Assembly (NCBI GenBank): GCA_014859895.1
Contig: JACZKS010000089.1
Span: forward strand, 1-64,000
Direction of reading: 5' to 3'
Source of the DNA: Rhodospirillales bacterium
GTDB lineage: Bacteria > Pseudomonadota > Alphaproteobacteria > Rhodospirillales > Shumkoniaceae
DNA: 64,000 bases
Translations under genes and position numbers: made by a program
Part shown: piece after piece, positions 49,624-57,741 of the stretch
How the letters are laid out: every line of letters starts with the position of its first letter
How positions within the stretch are numbered: the stretch's first letter is position 1
The notes under the pieces: model-generated
Seen by the model: only the letters and a program-made list of their open reading frames with translations
Database searches by the model: none
Told to the model about the DNA's origin: nothing

Positions 49624-50295
49624 TCATCCACTGTCCCCTAAAAGGTCTTTCGACCGGTTCCGCAAGATTATCCGGAGACGATTCCGAGCTCGTTTCAGCA
49701 GCGATTCGACTGCCGAAACGCTCGTGCCCAGAATTTCCGCCGTCTCCGCATTTGACAAGCCCTGATGATAGAATAGCGCAAGCGCCGCCTGTTGTTCATC
49801 GCTCAATTTGAGGGTGGCGTTCCTGAGGATCTGACTGGCCTGGTGCTGTTGCAGAAGCGCCGCCGCATCCGGGCGATCGTCGGCCATCTCGGGGACCTCG
49901 TCGCACTCCACGGTTTTGCGCTTGCGCTTGAAATCGATGCAGCGGTTGATCGTCACCCGATAGAGCCAGGTCGAAAAGGCGGCCTCGCCCGGCTGCCAGT
50001 CGGTCCGTTTCAGCCAGACGGTGAAGAAGACGTCCTGGGCCAGGTCCTCGGCATCCGCCGGGTTGGGGATCATCCGGAAGGCCAGCGAATAGACGCGCCG
50101 GAAATGGCGCGCCATCAGGGCCCGGAACGCCGCCTGGTCGCCCGCGGCGGAGCACGCCATGAGTGCATCGTCATCGGGCTCCGCCCCGGCGGCGGCCACT
50201 TTGGTCTGCGGCTGCGGGTCGGGGCACGTAGTTGGAGCCTCGGCCGGTGGGGGGGACTCCCCCTCGTCCGGCGGCCACGCCTCATGGGCATTCAC
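49624..50295 (-). CDS. ECF (RpoE-type) sigma factor
   Basis: A 223-residue sigma70-family protein with region 2 (FRALMARHFRRVYSLAFRMI, NPADAEDLAQDVFFTVW, FSTWLYRVTINRCIDFKRKR) and region 4 (LKLSDEQQAALALFYHQGLS, AETAEILGTSVSAVESLLKR). An acidic, proline-rich N-terminal extension of about 45 residues precedes region 2. The GTG at 50295 with a GGGGGG run upstream is preferred; a TTG at 50322 would overlap fliS. It lies only 23 bp after fliS and can be cotranscribed with fliC-fliD-fliS, so its dose may follow late flagellar gene expression. Confidence 0.9.
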   Translation of the reverse strand: MNAHEAWPPDEGESPPPAEAPTTCPDPQPQTKVAAAGAEPDDDALMACSAAGDQAAFRALMARHFRRVYSLAFRMIPNPADAEDLAQDVFFTVWLKRTDWQPGEAAFSTWLYRVTINRCIDFKRKRKTVECDEVPEMADDRPDAAALLQQHQASQILRNATLKLSDEQQAALALFYHQGLSNAETAEILGTSVSAVESLLKRARNRLRIILRNRSKDLLGDSG

Positions 50296-50318
50296 CTCGT
50301 TTTTTCCCCCCACGAAGG

Positions 50319-50711
50319 TCAATCTTTGCCGCTTCCCTTATTCTCACCGGCTGCCCACGCATCCTGGACCCGTTGGATGTTCGCCGTGACGCCCGCGCAG
50401 GCCTTGGCGTCGAATCCACTTCTTGTGAGGTGGGCGATCTGCAGGATTGTGGTGCCGTAGAATTGGTCGAGCCGGGTGGTCAACGGCCGCGAAACCTCGG
50501 GGCGCAGATTGTCGCGCAATCCCTGAAGAATGGCTATCGCCTTGCTGGCTCGTTTCATGCTATCGGCCCGCCGGCCGTCGGCGAAGGCGCGTTCGGCGGC
50601 TTCAAGATGGTTGATGGCGCCCTTCAGCAGGATGGCGACCATCCACGGTTGCGGCACGCATTCCTGGGCTTTTCCATAGGCAAACGTCGCCCGCTGATTG
50701 GCGGTTTTCAT
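50319..50711 (-). CDS. fliS: FliS-like flagellin export chaperone
   Basis: A 130-residue helical protein: KAQECVPQPWMVAILLKGAI, HLEAAERAFADGRRADSMKR, KAIAILQGLRDNLRPEVS and LDQFYGTTILQIAHLT correspond to the four helices of FliS, the cytosolic chaperone that keeps flagellin monomeric before export. It lies 27 bp downstream of fliD, the standard order fliC-fliD-fliS. Two cysteines are present. Confidence 0.85.
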   Translation of the reverse strand: MKTANQRATFAYGKAQECVPQPWMVAILLKGAINHLEAAERAFADGRRADSMKRASKAIAILQGLRDNLRPEVSRPLTTRLDQFYGTTILQIAHLTRSGFDAKACAGVTANIQRVQDAWAAGENKGSGKD

Positions 50712-50738
50712 GGTCGGACTCCCCCTAGACTCGCAGTC

Positions 50739-52427
50739 TCAATCATCATCGTCGGCATTCAGGATGGCCTTGATGACGGCCAGCGCGGTGTTCGCCGCAG
50801 CGATCTTGGCTTCCAGGTTGGCGTAGTAGCTGATCAACCGTTCCTCGTAGGCGTAGGCCCTTTCGATGATCAGGTTGGCTTTTTCCGTCTTCGTCGTGTT
50901 TTCGGTCTCGATGGCCGCAATGGCGGTGGCTAGTCTGCCGCTTGTCGAATTGGCGATCCCCGTCAACGAGTCATAAAGTAGATCGGCGATTCCTTGAGAA
51001 ATCGTGAAGGTGACGCTGGCGCTGTCGGTCCCGGCGTAGACCAGTTTCAAGCCGGCGAAGGCGCTGCCCTCGGCGCCCGTGAGCACGGTGCCGCTGACGG
51101 TGAAAAGGCTGTCGTCACCGTCCACGGAGACCGACGTGATGTTGCCCTCGGCATCGGTCGCGATGTCGAGGACGTAGGTACCGGAAGCCAGCGCCGAATC
51201 GTCGCGCAGTACCAGCAGGTCGTCCGAACTGGCGGTGAACTGGAACTCGAACAGCTTGGCGACGGCGTCGAAGTTGTCGACGATGGCCTTGTCGAACGTG
51301 TCGTCGTCGATGACCAGGTAATTGTTCTTGTCGAAGGTGATGCCGAGAGCGCCGAGCGAGGTTTTGCCGTCCCCGGTTTCGATCATCTGGGCGAAGGCAC
51401 TGTTGATGGTCGCGTTGGTGGATCTGAGGATGGAATCGCCGAATAGCACGGCCGACTCCGAAACCGTCCCGTCGCTGGCGACCGCCTGGTTGGCCAAGGC
51501 GAATTCGCGGTAGGCGTTGTACGCCGTAACGAAGGCTTCGACGGCTTCCTTGACATCGGAATAGTCGGGTTCCACCTCGACCGTGATAGAGGTGCCCGGC
51601 TTAGCCACGTAGAGGTCGAACTGAACGCCGGTCAAGGCGTCCTCGATTGTGTTGGAAGACGATTCGATGGTGACGCCGTCGATCTTGACGATGGCGTTCT
51701 GGGCCGCCTGAAGTTCGTTGGCGAAGGCGCCGGTGCCGTCGACGATTCCCAGCGATTGAGCCACTCCATCGGTATCGGCCAGTTCGATCGTTTGGCCGGT
51801 TTCGCTGCTCGACAGGACCAGCATGTAGGAGCTGTCGGAAACCTTGAGGACCGAGGCCTGGACGCCGCTCGTCTCGGTTGTCGCATTGATGGCGGTAGCG
51901 ATGTTGGCCAGCGACATGCCGGTATCGACGGTGATCGTCGTGCTTTCGCCGCCCTCGGTGCCAAGGGTGAAGCTGCCCGACAGACCCAAGGCTTCGGTTT
52001 TCGACGACTGGGTTCCCGACCCCACCTTGTGGGACAAGGCGAGTTGGTCGATCTCGACGGTGAAGGACTGGGCCGCCACCCCGTTGTCCACGGTCACCGC
52101 CAAGTAGCTGGTGGCTGTGGAGCCGTCGCTTGCCGTCAGATAGGCGGCGCGGGAATCGAAGACGCTTTGGGTGCTGGTGGTTCCCGAGGCGTTGCGCAGT
52201 ACGTCGAGGGCGTCCATGAGGTCGGCCAGGTAGCCCTGCATCTCCTCGTAGGCGGCGATCTTGGTTTCGTTCGCCGCGACCTTCGCCTGAAGCGTGACGG
52301 CCGGCTGGAGCTTGGCGTTGACCGCCGCCTCGATCAACGCCGAACTGTCAAAGCCCGAGGAACCCGACACGTAGGTGCGCGTGTAGCCGGTGACGATGGC
52401 GGCCGAACTGGTGGAGGTGGTGGTCAT
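50739..52427 (-). CDS. fliD: Flagellar filament cap protein FliD
   Basis: A 562-residue HAP2. FDSSALIEAAVNAKLQPAVT and AANETKIAAYEEMQGYLADL near the N-terminus and ENTTKTEKANLIIERAYAYE, then ERLISYYANLEAKIAAANTA, near the C-terminus are the FliD_N and FliD_C coiled regions; the central part is Thr/Ser/Asp-rich surface domain. FliD caps the growing filament and folds incoming flagellin. It lies 79 bp after the flagellin stop with a G/C-run hairpin between them and 27 bp before fliS. The very acidic C-terminus (NADDDD) is a small oddity. Confidence 0.93.
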   Translation of the reverse strand: MTTTSTSSAAIVTGYTRTYVSGSSGFDSSALIEAAVNAKLQPAVTLQAKVAANETKIAAYEEMQGYLADLMDALDVLRNASGTTSTQSVFDSRAAYLTASDGSTATSYLAVTVDNGVAAQSFTVEIDQLALSHKVGSGTQSSKTEALGLSGSFTLGTEGGESTTITVDTGMSLANIATAINATTETSGVQASVLKVSDSSYMLVLSSSETGQTIELADTDGVAQSLGIVDGTGAFANELQAAQNAIVKIDGVTIESSSNTIEDALTGVQFDLYVAKPGTSITVEVEPDYSDVKEAVEAFVTAYNAYREFALANQAVASDGTVSESAVLFGDSILRSTNATINSAFAQMIETGDGKTSLGALGITFDKNNYLVIDDDTFDKAIVDNFDAVAKLFEFQFTASSDDLLVLRDDSALASGTYVLDIATDAEGNITSVSVDGDDSLFTVSGTVLTGAEGSAFAGLKLVYAGTDSASVTFTISQGIADLLYDSLTGIANSTSGRLATAIAAIETENTTKTEKANLIIERAYAYEERLISYYANLEAKIAAANTALAVIKAILNADDDD

Positions 52428-52435
52428 AGCTTCGA

Positions 52436-52503
52436 TCCTTTGCCGAGCGGGATCGGCCCCGGGGGGTGGAGGTCACGACCGCCCCCCCCCGGGGGGACCC
52501 ACG
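52436..52503 (-). other. G/C homopolymer hairpin between fliC and fliD
   Basis: The 79-bp gap holds two G/C homopolymer runs (nine or more C at 52482-52490 and a G run around 52460-52466) flanking GGTCACGACC. They can pair into a long hairpin in the leftward transcript. With no U tract it is more likely a processing, attenuation or RNase-protection element that sets the ratio of flagellin to FliD mRNA than a full terminator. Long homopolymers are also slippage-prone. Confidence 0.45.
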
Positions 52504-52506
52504 GGA

Positions 52507-53322
52507 TTACCTCAGCAGGTCGAGCAGTTCCTGCGGCAGCTGGTTGGCCTGGGCCAGGGCCGCGATGGCCGCCTGCGTCTTCACTTCGTTGGAGGCCAGT
52601 TCCGCCTGCTCGGAGGCGATGTCGGCGTCCATGATGGACGACTGCGCGGCATCGGTGTTCTCGAGCGAGGTGGCCAGCATTCCTTCGCGGAACTCGAAAC
52701 GCGACATGGTGGCGCCGACCGTGGCGCGTGCCGCGCTTAGGGCGTCGATGGCGGTATCGATGAGTCCGAGGGCTGTCGTCGCATTGGCGGCAGTGTCGAC
52801 GGCAGCGGCAGCGACGCCGAGGGCTGTCGAATCGACGTTGGTAATGGTGACGGTCAGAACGTCGGTCGCTTCGGTGCCGGCCAGGAAGTTGACGGCGGCG
52901 TAGCTGCCGTCGAGCAGCGAGGTGCCGTTGAAGGAGGTGGCGGCGACGATGCTGTCGATTTCGGCGATCAGTTCGGTCATTTCGGCGTCGATGTAAGCCC
53001 GCTCCGTATCCGTGACCGTGCCCGAGAGAGATTGGGTCGCCAGCGTCTTCATGCGCGACAGAATGTCGCTGATGCTGGACATGCCGCCGTCGGCGACGGA
53101 CAAAATGGAGGCGCCGTTGGCGGCGTTGGTCTGGGCTTGCGTGAGCGTGGCGACGTCCATTTGCAGTTTGGTGCCGATGGCCAGGCCCGAGGCGTCGTCC
53201 GAGGCTTTGGTGATGCGCGAGCCGCTGGCGATGCGCGCCAGGTTGCCGGACTGCTCGTCGCTGTTGACGTTCAGATAGCGAAGCGCCGTGTTGGCGGCGG
53301 TGTTGGTGGCGATTACGGGCAT
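52507..53322 (-). CDS. fliC: Flagellin
   Basis: A 271-residue flagellin with conserved D0/D1 helices: NTAANTALRYLNVNSDEQSG, GSRITKASDDASGLAIGTKL and NAANGASILSVADGGMSSIS at the N-terminus and SRFEFREGMLATSLENTDAA, DADIASEQAELASNEVKTQA and ALAQANQLPQELLDLLR at the C-terminus. The variable outer domains are almost absent, giving a minimal flagellin of the size usual in alphaproteobacteria. The ATG follows AAGGAG. A leader with two overlapping hairpins and a 14-bp motif shared with flgD lie upstream. Confidence 0.96.
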   Translation of the reverse strand: MPVIATNTAANTALRYLNVNSDEQSGNLARIASGSRITKASDDASGLAIGTKLQMDVATLTQAQTNAANGASILSVADGGMSSISDILSRMKTLATQSLSGTVTDTERAYIDAEMTELIAEIDSIVAATSFNGTSLLDGSYAAVNFLAGTEATDVLTVTITNVDSTALGVAAAAVDTAANATTALGLIDTAIDALSAARATVGATMSRFEFREGMLATSLENTDAAQSSIMDADIASEQAELASNEVKTQAAIAALAQANQLPQELLDLLR

Positions 53323-53347
53323 GTGGATTCTCCTTTGCCAAAAGAAC

Positions 53348-53382
53348 TGGGAGCCTTTCCCGCTCCCATCGAAACTGATGGG
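53348..53382 (-). promoter_or_regulatory. Overlapping inverted repeats in the flagellin leader
   Basis: TGGGAGC...GCTCCCA (53348-53368) and CCCATC...GATGGG (53365-53382) share the CCCA at 53365-53368, so in the leftward transcript they would form mutually exclusive hairpins 26-60 nt upstream of the flagellin start. Alphaproteobacterial flagellin mRNAs can be controlled through leader structures by FlbT-type regulators. Alternative folding is seen in sequence; the role is inferred. Confidence 0.45.
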
Positions 53383-53420
53383 CCTTTACGTACCCTTCAC
53401 TGGCTTCTACGGACGAGGTG

Positions 53421-53434
53421 CCCAAAACCTGGCG
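53421..53434 (-). repeat. Second copy of the flgD-upstream 14-bp motif
   Basis: CGCCAGGTTTTGGG on the minus strand, identical to 48529-48542, 99-112 bp upstream of the flagellin start. It overlaps the left half of the sigma54-like site that faces the opposite way. Confidence 0.55.
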
Positions 53435-53444
53435 TTTTTTTTGC
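53430..53444 (+). promoter_or_regulatory. Possible sigma54 promoter of ycjX-ycjF
   Basis: TGGCGTTTTTTTTGC has the invariant GG (53431-53432), 10-bp spacer and GC (53443-53444) of sigma54 promoters, with TTGC at the -12 element. Transcription would start near 53455, about 40 nt before the ycjX ATG. In E. coli ycjX and ycjF are PspF/sigma54 targets, which supports the reading, but the left half coincides with a flagellar-associated repeat. Confidence 0.5.
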
Positions 53445-53496
53445 GGGGCGGGCAGACTGGGGCGGATCGCTTGGCAAAAAGGAAAGGCGGCCTGGC

Positions 53497-54948
53497 ATGA
53501 TGGAGCGATGGTTCGGAGAGCCCGGCCGGCAGGTCGAGCGGCTGGTCGCGGGTGCCACGGAGCGGCTGGGCGAGATCGCCACGGACGTTCTCGAACGCGC
53601 CTCCGAGCGCACCGTCCGGCTGGCCATCACCGGCTTGAGCCGCAGCGGCAAGACGGTGGCGGCGACCGCGATCGTGCATGACCTGCTGCGCGCCGTCGAT
53701 CACCCGGAACTGCTGCCTTTCCTTTCGGTGGTGTCGGAGCGGCGACTGGCCGGGGCCAAGCTGGTCGAGCGGGCCGATCTGCACCTGCCGACATTTCCCT
53801 ACCGGCAATCCCTGGACCTGCTGACCGGAGAGCCGCCGGATTGGCCGGAATCGACCGACCGCATCAACCGTTCGCGCCTGGCGCTTCGCTTCCGCCCCGC
53901 CGGTGGCCTGGCCCGGCTGGCCCGCGACCGCGTCTCGCTTCATCTCGACATCGTCGACTATCCGGGCGAATGGCTGCTCGACCTGCCGATGCTTCACCAG
54001 TCCTTCGAGGAGTGGTCGCGGGATGTCTTCGAGCGTCTTGACCGTCCGCCGCGCGACCGTCTGGCCGGCGACTTCCTGGCGTTCGTCGGATCGCTTGGCC
54101 CCGCCGCGTCGCTAGGCGACGAGACGATCGGGCGGGGAGCCGATCTCTACCGGCGCTTCCTTCACGCCTGCGCCGAGGAGGGCCTGACCCTGCTGCAGCC
54201 GGGACGCTTCGTGAAGCCGGGCCGCGAGATTTCCGAAAACGCCCCGATGATGGCGTTCTTCCCGCTGCCGGCCCGACAGGAAGGCGACCCCAAGCCCTTG
54301 CGCGTGCTGCTGGAGCGCCGCTACGACGCCTACCGCGACCACATCGTGCATCCGCTCTATCGCGATCATTTCGCCCGCTCGGACCGCCAGGTCGTGCTGG
54401 TCGACGTGCTGAAGGCCCTGGCCGGGGGGCCGCACGCTTTGGCCGACATGCGCGATGCGCTGACCGTCATCCTGCGCAGCTTCGATCACGGCAGCGCCGG
54501 CTGGCTCCGGCGGATCTTCGCGCCTCGCATCGACCGCGTGCTGTTCGCCGCCACCAAGTGCGACCACGTACCGCTCGAACAGTACCGGAACCTGCAGCAG
54601 TTGCTGGAGGAGATGATCACCCACGCCTCGGGCGAGATCCGCTTCGAAGGCGCCCGCACGAAAACGGCCGCCATAGCCGCCGTGCGGTGCACCGAGAACG
54701 TTCTGGGCGAGCATGACGGCAAGACCCTGCCGATGGTCCGCGGGCTTCCGGAGGGCCGCACCGAGAAGGTGGCCCTCTATCCCGGCGAGGTCCCGCCGCG
54801 CTTTCCCTCGCCCCAGGCGTGGGGCGCCATGAACTTCCGGTTCCTCAAGTTCCTGCCGTACGGACTGCGGCACGCCGAAACCGAGGGACTGCCTCACGTC
54901 GGTCTCGACCACACGCTGGAATTCCTGCTCGGGGATCGTCTGCGATGA
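53497..54948 (+). CDS. ycjX: YcjX-family P-loop protein (DUF463)
   Basis: A 483-residue GTPase/ATPase-like protein. The P-loop is TGLSRSGKTV (about residue 45), with VSLHLDIVDYPGEWLLDLPM as the DxxG-type switch and LFAATKCDHVP in the position of the base-specificity motif. YcjX forms part of the E. coli Psp regulon and is implicated in envelope-stress response, with no defined reaction. The ATG at 53497 is preferred because GGAAAGG precedes it and it gives the family N-terminus. It overlaps ycjF by 4 bp, as in other proteobacteria. Confidence 0.92.
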   Translation: MMERWFGEPGRQVERLVAGATERLGEIATDVLERASERTVRLAITGLSRSGKTVAATAIVHDLLRAVDHPELLPFLSVVSERRLAGAKLVERADLHLPTFPYRQSLDLLTGEPPDWPESTDRINRSRLALRFRPAGGLARLARDRVSLHLDIVDYPGEWLLDLPMLHQSFEEWSRDVFERLDRPPRDRLAGDFLAFVGSLGPAASLGDETIGRGADLYRRFLHACAEEGLTLLQPGRFVKPGREISENAPMMAFFPLPARQEGDPKPLRVLLERRYDAYRDHIVHPLYRDHFARSDRQVVLVDVLKALAGGPHALADMRDALTVILRSFDHGSAGWLRRIFAPRIDRVLFAATKCDHVPLEQYRNLQQLLEEMITHASGEIRFEGARTKTAAIAAVRCTENVLGEHDGKTLPMVRGLPEGRTEKVALYPGEVPPRFPSPQAWGAMNFRFLKFLPYGLRHAETEGLPHVGLDHTLEFLLGDRLR

Positions 54949-56003
54949 GCGAGCAACGACGCGAACCCTTCGAACTCGACGCCGACCGTGTCCGTCCACT
55001 GGCCGGCGAAAGGGAGCCGGCCGTCGACGCTTTCGGCCTGTCGGCGCCGCTCGAACTGCCGGCCGACATCGTGAGGCCCCATCCTGCCGACAAGCCGGTG
55101 CCTGCCGACCTGCCGATCAAACCGCCCAGTACCAAACGGCGGGCATTTCGGGTGTTCCTGGCCGCCGCTACCGGGTTCGTCGTTTCGGTCCTCGCCATCG
55201 AGGCGGTTTCCTATACGCGGGTTCTGTTCGAGCGGGATTCGGTACTGGGCGGCCTGCTCGGCGCGCTTGCCGCCGTTGCATTCGGCAGCGGCCTTGCGGC
55301 CGTCGCTTCCGAAGTGGTGGCGTTGCGCCGCCAGTTGCGGGCTCTCGGGGAGGTGGCCGAGCTTCGCGACGAGGCGGCGCGAATTCTCGATGCGCCCGTC
55401 AATACCGGGGAAGGCGGCGTGCTGGCCGCGCGTGTCGTCGCGCTTTATGAGGACCGCCCGGAAGCCGAGGACGGCATCGCCAGGTTCAAGACGACGGTGA
55501 CCCCCGCCCATGCCGACCGCGAGGTCCTGTCGCTCCTGACGCGCGAGGTTTTGCAGCCGCTGGACCGCCAGGCTTATCGCGTCGTTTCCCGGGCCGCCCG
55601 CGACGCCGGCATCGGCGTGCTCTTAAGCCCGGCCGGGCTGCTCGACGCCGTTCTGGTGATCTGGCGGACCAGCCGGATGATTCGCGACGTTGCCCTGGTC
55701 TACGGCTTCCGGCCGAGCCGTATCGGCCGCTTCGCGCTGACGCGCCGGGTGCTGGAAAACGCGGCCATGGCGGGCGCCGTCGAATACCTGGGCGATCTCT
55801 TGACCGCCCACATCGGAGCCGGCGTCGCCGGCAAGGTTTCCAACAAGGTGGGGCAGGGGGCCTTTACGGCGTTGCGCACGGCGCGCCTCGGGCTCATCGC
55901 CATCGAGGCCTGCCGGCCGATCCCGTTCACCAGCGAAGACCGTTCCAGCCTGGCTTCGCTCAGGGGCGACATCATGAAGCCCTTCCGCGGGAAGGAAGCC
56001 TGA
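54945..56003 (+). CDS. ycjF: YcjF-family membrane protein (DUF697)
   Basis: A 352-residue inner-membrane protein (TIGR01620/DUF697): a hydrophilic N-terminus of about 60 residues, two helices (RVFLAAATGFVVSVLAIEAV and GGLLGALAAVAFGSGLAAVA), and a C-terminal domain with LSPAGLLDAVLVIWRTSRMI, IRDVALVYGFRPSRIGRFAL and TAHIGAGVAGKVSNKVGQGA. It is the constant partner of YcjX; the pair is induced with psp genes in enterobacteria. The ATG overlaps the ycjX stop. It is convergent with cysI, their stops 7 bp apart. Confidence 0.9.
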   Translation: MSEQRREPFELDADRVRPLAGEREPAVDAFGLSAPLELPADIVRPHPADKPVPADLPIKPPSTKRRAFRVFLAAATGFVVSVLAIEAVSYTRVLFERDSVLGGLLGALAAVAFGSGLAAVASEVVALRRQLRALGEVAELRDEAARILDAPVNTGEGGVLAARVVALYEDRPEAEDGIARFKTTVTPAHADREVLSLLTREVLQPLDRQAYRVVSRAARDAGIGVLLSPAGLLDAVLVIWRTSRMIRDVALVYGFRPSRIGRFALTRRVLENAAMAGAVEYLGDLLTAHIGAGVAGKVSNKVGQGAFTALRTARLGLIAIEACRPIPFTSEDRSSLASLRGDIMKPFRGKEA

Positions 56004-56010
56004 CCCGACG

Positions 56011-57729
56011 TCAGGTGTCGGCGCCCTCCGGCAGGTCGGCGTGGAAACGGTTGCCGGCCGTCGTCGGCTTGATGTGGCCCCGCCGGATGACGAAGTCGCC
56101 GAAGCGCTCGCCGTCCTCGCGATGCTTGGCGTAGGACTCGATCAGGGGTGTCAGCGCGGCGACGATGCCGGTGTGATCGACGTCGGCGCGGTAGAGCTTG
56201 TTGAGCCGCGTGCCGTCGAAGGCGGCCCCGAGGTAAAGATTGTAGCGTCCCGGGTTGCGGCCCACCAAGCCGATCTCGGCGATGTAGGGCCTGGCGCAGC
56301 CATTGGGGCATCCGGTCATGCGGATGACGATGGCGTCGTCGCGAAGCCCGGCCCGTTCCATCATCTCTTCGAGTTCCGTGACCAGGGACGGCAGGTAGCG
56401 CTCGGCATCGGTTAGCGCCAGGCCGCAGGTCGGCAGCGCCACGCAGGCCATGGCGTTGAGTCGGAGCCCGGTGAAGTCGTTGGTCAGGCCGTATTCCTTG
56501 AGCAGGCGCTCGATCCTGGGTTTCTGGCGCGGCGGGATGCCGGCGATCACCACGTTCTGGTTCGGGGTCAGGCGGAGGTCGCCGCCCTTGAGAACCCGGG
56601 CGATCTCCTTGAGGCCTGTCTTCATGGGACGGTCTGGGGTGTCCTTTACCCGGCCATTCTCGATGGAAATCGCGTAGTTCCAGCGGCCGCGATGATCCTT
56701 GGTCCAGCCCAGCCGGTCGCCGGTACTCTCAAACCGGAAGGGACGCGGCGCCTCCAGCGCATAGCCCAGGCGACGCTCGACTTCGACGCGGAACCAGTCC
56801 AGGCCGCGATCGTCGATGGTGTACTTGAGCCGGGCATGCTTGCGATTGGCGCGGTCGCCGAAATCGCGCTGGACGGTCACAACCATTTCGGCCACGTCGA
56901 TCGCCTGTTCGGGCGTGCAGAATCCCATGACGTCGGCCAGCCGGGGGTAGGTCTCGGGCTCGCCGTGGGTCATCCCCATGCCGCCGCCGACGCAGACGTT
57001 GTAGCCGACGACCGACCCCTTCTTGTCGACGATGGCGATGAAGCCGAGATCGTGGGCCAGCACGTCGACGTCGTTACTGGGCGGCACCGTGATGGCGATC
57101 TTGAACTTGCGGGGCAGGTACGTGGCCCCGTAGATCGGCTCGACGACCCGGCCTTCCGAGGTGTCGAGGATCTTCTCCCCTTCCAGCCAAATCTCGTGGT
57201 AGGCCGGCGTTTGCGGCAGCAGGTGCTCGCTGAGCGCGCGGGCGAGTTCGTGCGCCGCGGCGGACGCCCGCGATTCATGCGGATTGGGATTGCAGATGAC
57301 GTTGCGATTCACATCGCCGCAGGCGGCCAAGGTGTCGAGCAGGGCGCCGTTGATCGCCTGGATGCTGCGCTTTAGGTTGGACTTGATGATGCCGTGGAAC
57401 TGGAAGGCCTGGCGGGTCGTCAGGCGTAGCGTGCCGGTGCCGTAGGCGTCGGCGATGCGGTCCATCTCCAGCCACTGGTCCGGCGTGGTGACGCCGCCCG
57501 GCACGCGCACGCGCACCATGAAGCCGAAGGCCCGCTCCATCCGTTTGCGCCGCCGTTCGGGGCGAAGGTCGCGGTCGTCCTGGAGATAGATGCCGTGGAA
57601 CTTGGTGAGCTGCTGGTCGTCCTCGACGATGCCGCCGGTGACGACTTCGTCCAGACCCTCGGCGATGGTGCCGCGCAGATAGCGGCTGGCCTCCTTGATG
57701 GTCTCGTTCTTCGACAGGGTGTCGGACAT
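56011..57729 (-). CDS. cysI: Sulfite reductase hemoprotein beta subunit
   Basis: A 572-residue siroheme/[4Fe-4S] enzyme. The cluster-binding cysteines appear as CVALPTC and TGCPNGCARP (C-x5-C and C-x3-C), and TTRQAFQFHGIIKSNLK and NVGGGMG-like CVGGGMGMTHG strands belong to the siroheme site. CysI reduces sulfite to sulfide with electrons from CysJ in assimilatory sulfate reduction. Length matches E. coli CysI (570). It lies 12 bp after cysJ. No cysG, cysH or cysDN genes are in the window. Confidence 0.96.
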   Translation of the reverse strand: MSDTLSKNETIKEASRYLRGTIAEGLDEVVTGGIVEDDQQLTKFHGIYLQDDRDLRPERRRKRMERAFGFMVRVRVPGGVTTPDQWLEMDRIADAYGTGTLRLTTRQAFQFHGIIKSNLKRSIQAINGALLDTLAACGDVNRNVICNPNPHESRASAAAHELARALSEHLLPQTPAYHEIWLEGEKILDTSEGRVVEPIYGATYLPRKFKIAITVPPSNDVDVLAHDLGFIAIVDKKGSVVGYNVCVGGGMGMTHGEPETYPRLADVMGFCTPEQAIDVAEMVVTVQRDFGDRANRKHARLKYTIDDRGLDWFRVEVERRLGYALEAPRPFRFESTGDRLGWTKDHRGRWNYAISIENGRVKDTPDRPMKTGLKEIARVLKGGDLRLTPNQNVVIAGIPPRQKPRIERLLKEYGLTNDFTGLRLNAMACVALPTCGLALTDAERYLPSLVTELEEMMERAGLRDDAIVIRMTGCPNGCARPYIAEIGLVGRNPGRYNLYLGAAFDGTRLNKLYRADVDHTGIVAALTPLIESYAKHREDGERFGDFVIRRGHIKPTTAGNRFHADLPEGADT

Positions 57730-57741
57730 GGTGGACTTCCC

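Noticed and set aside
52436-52503. Full Rho-independent terminator between fliC and fliD
   Set aside because: The G/C-run hairpin has no U tract, so it is listed only as a structural element.
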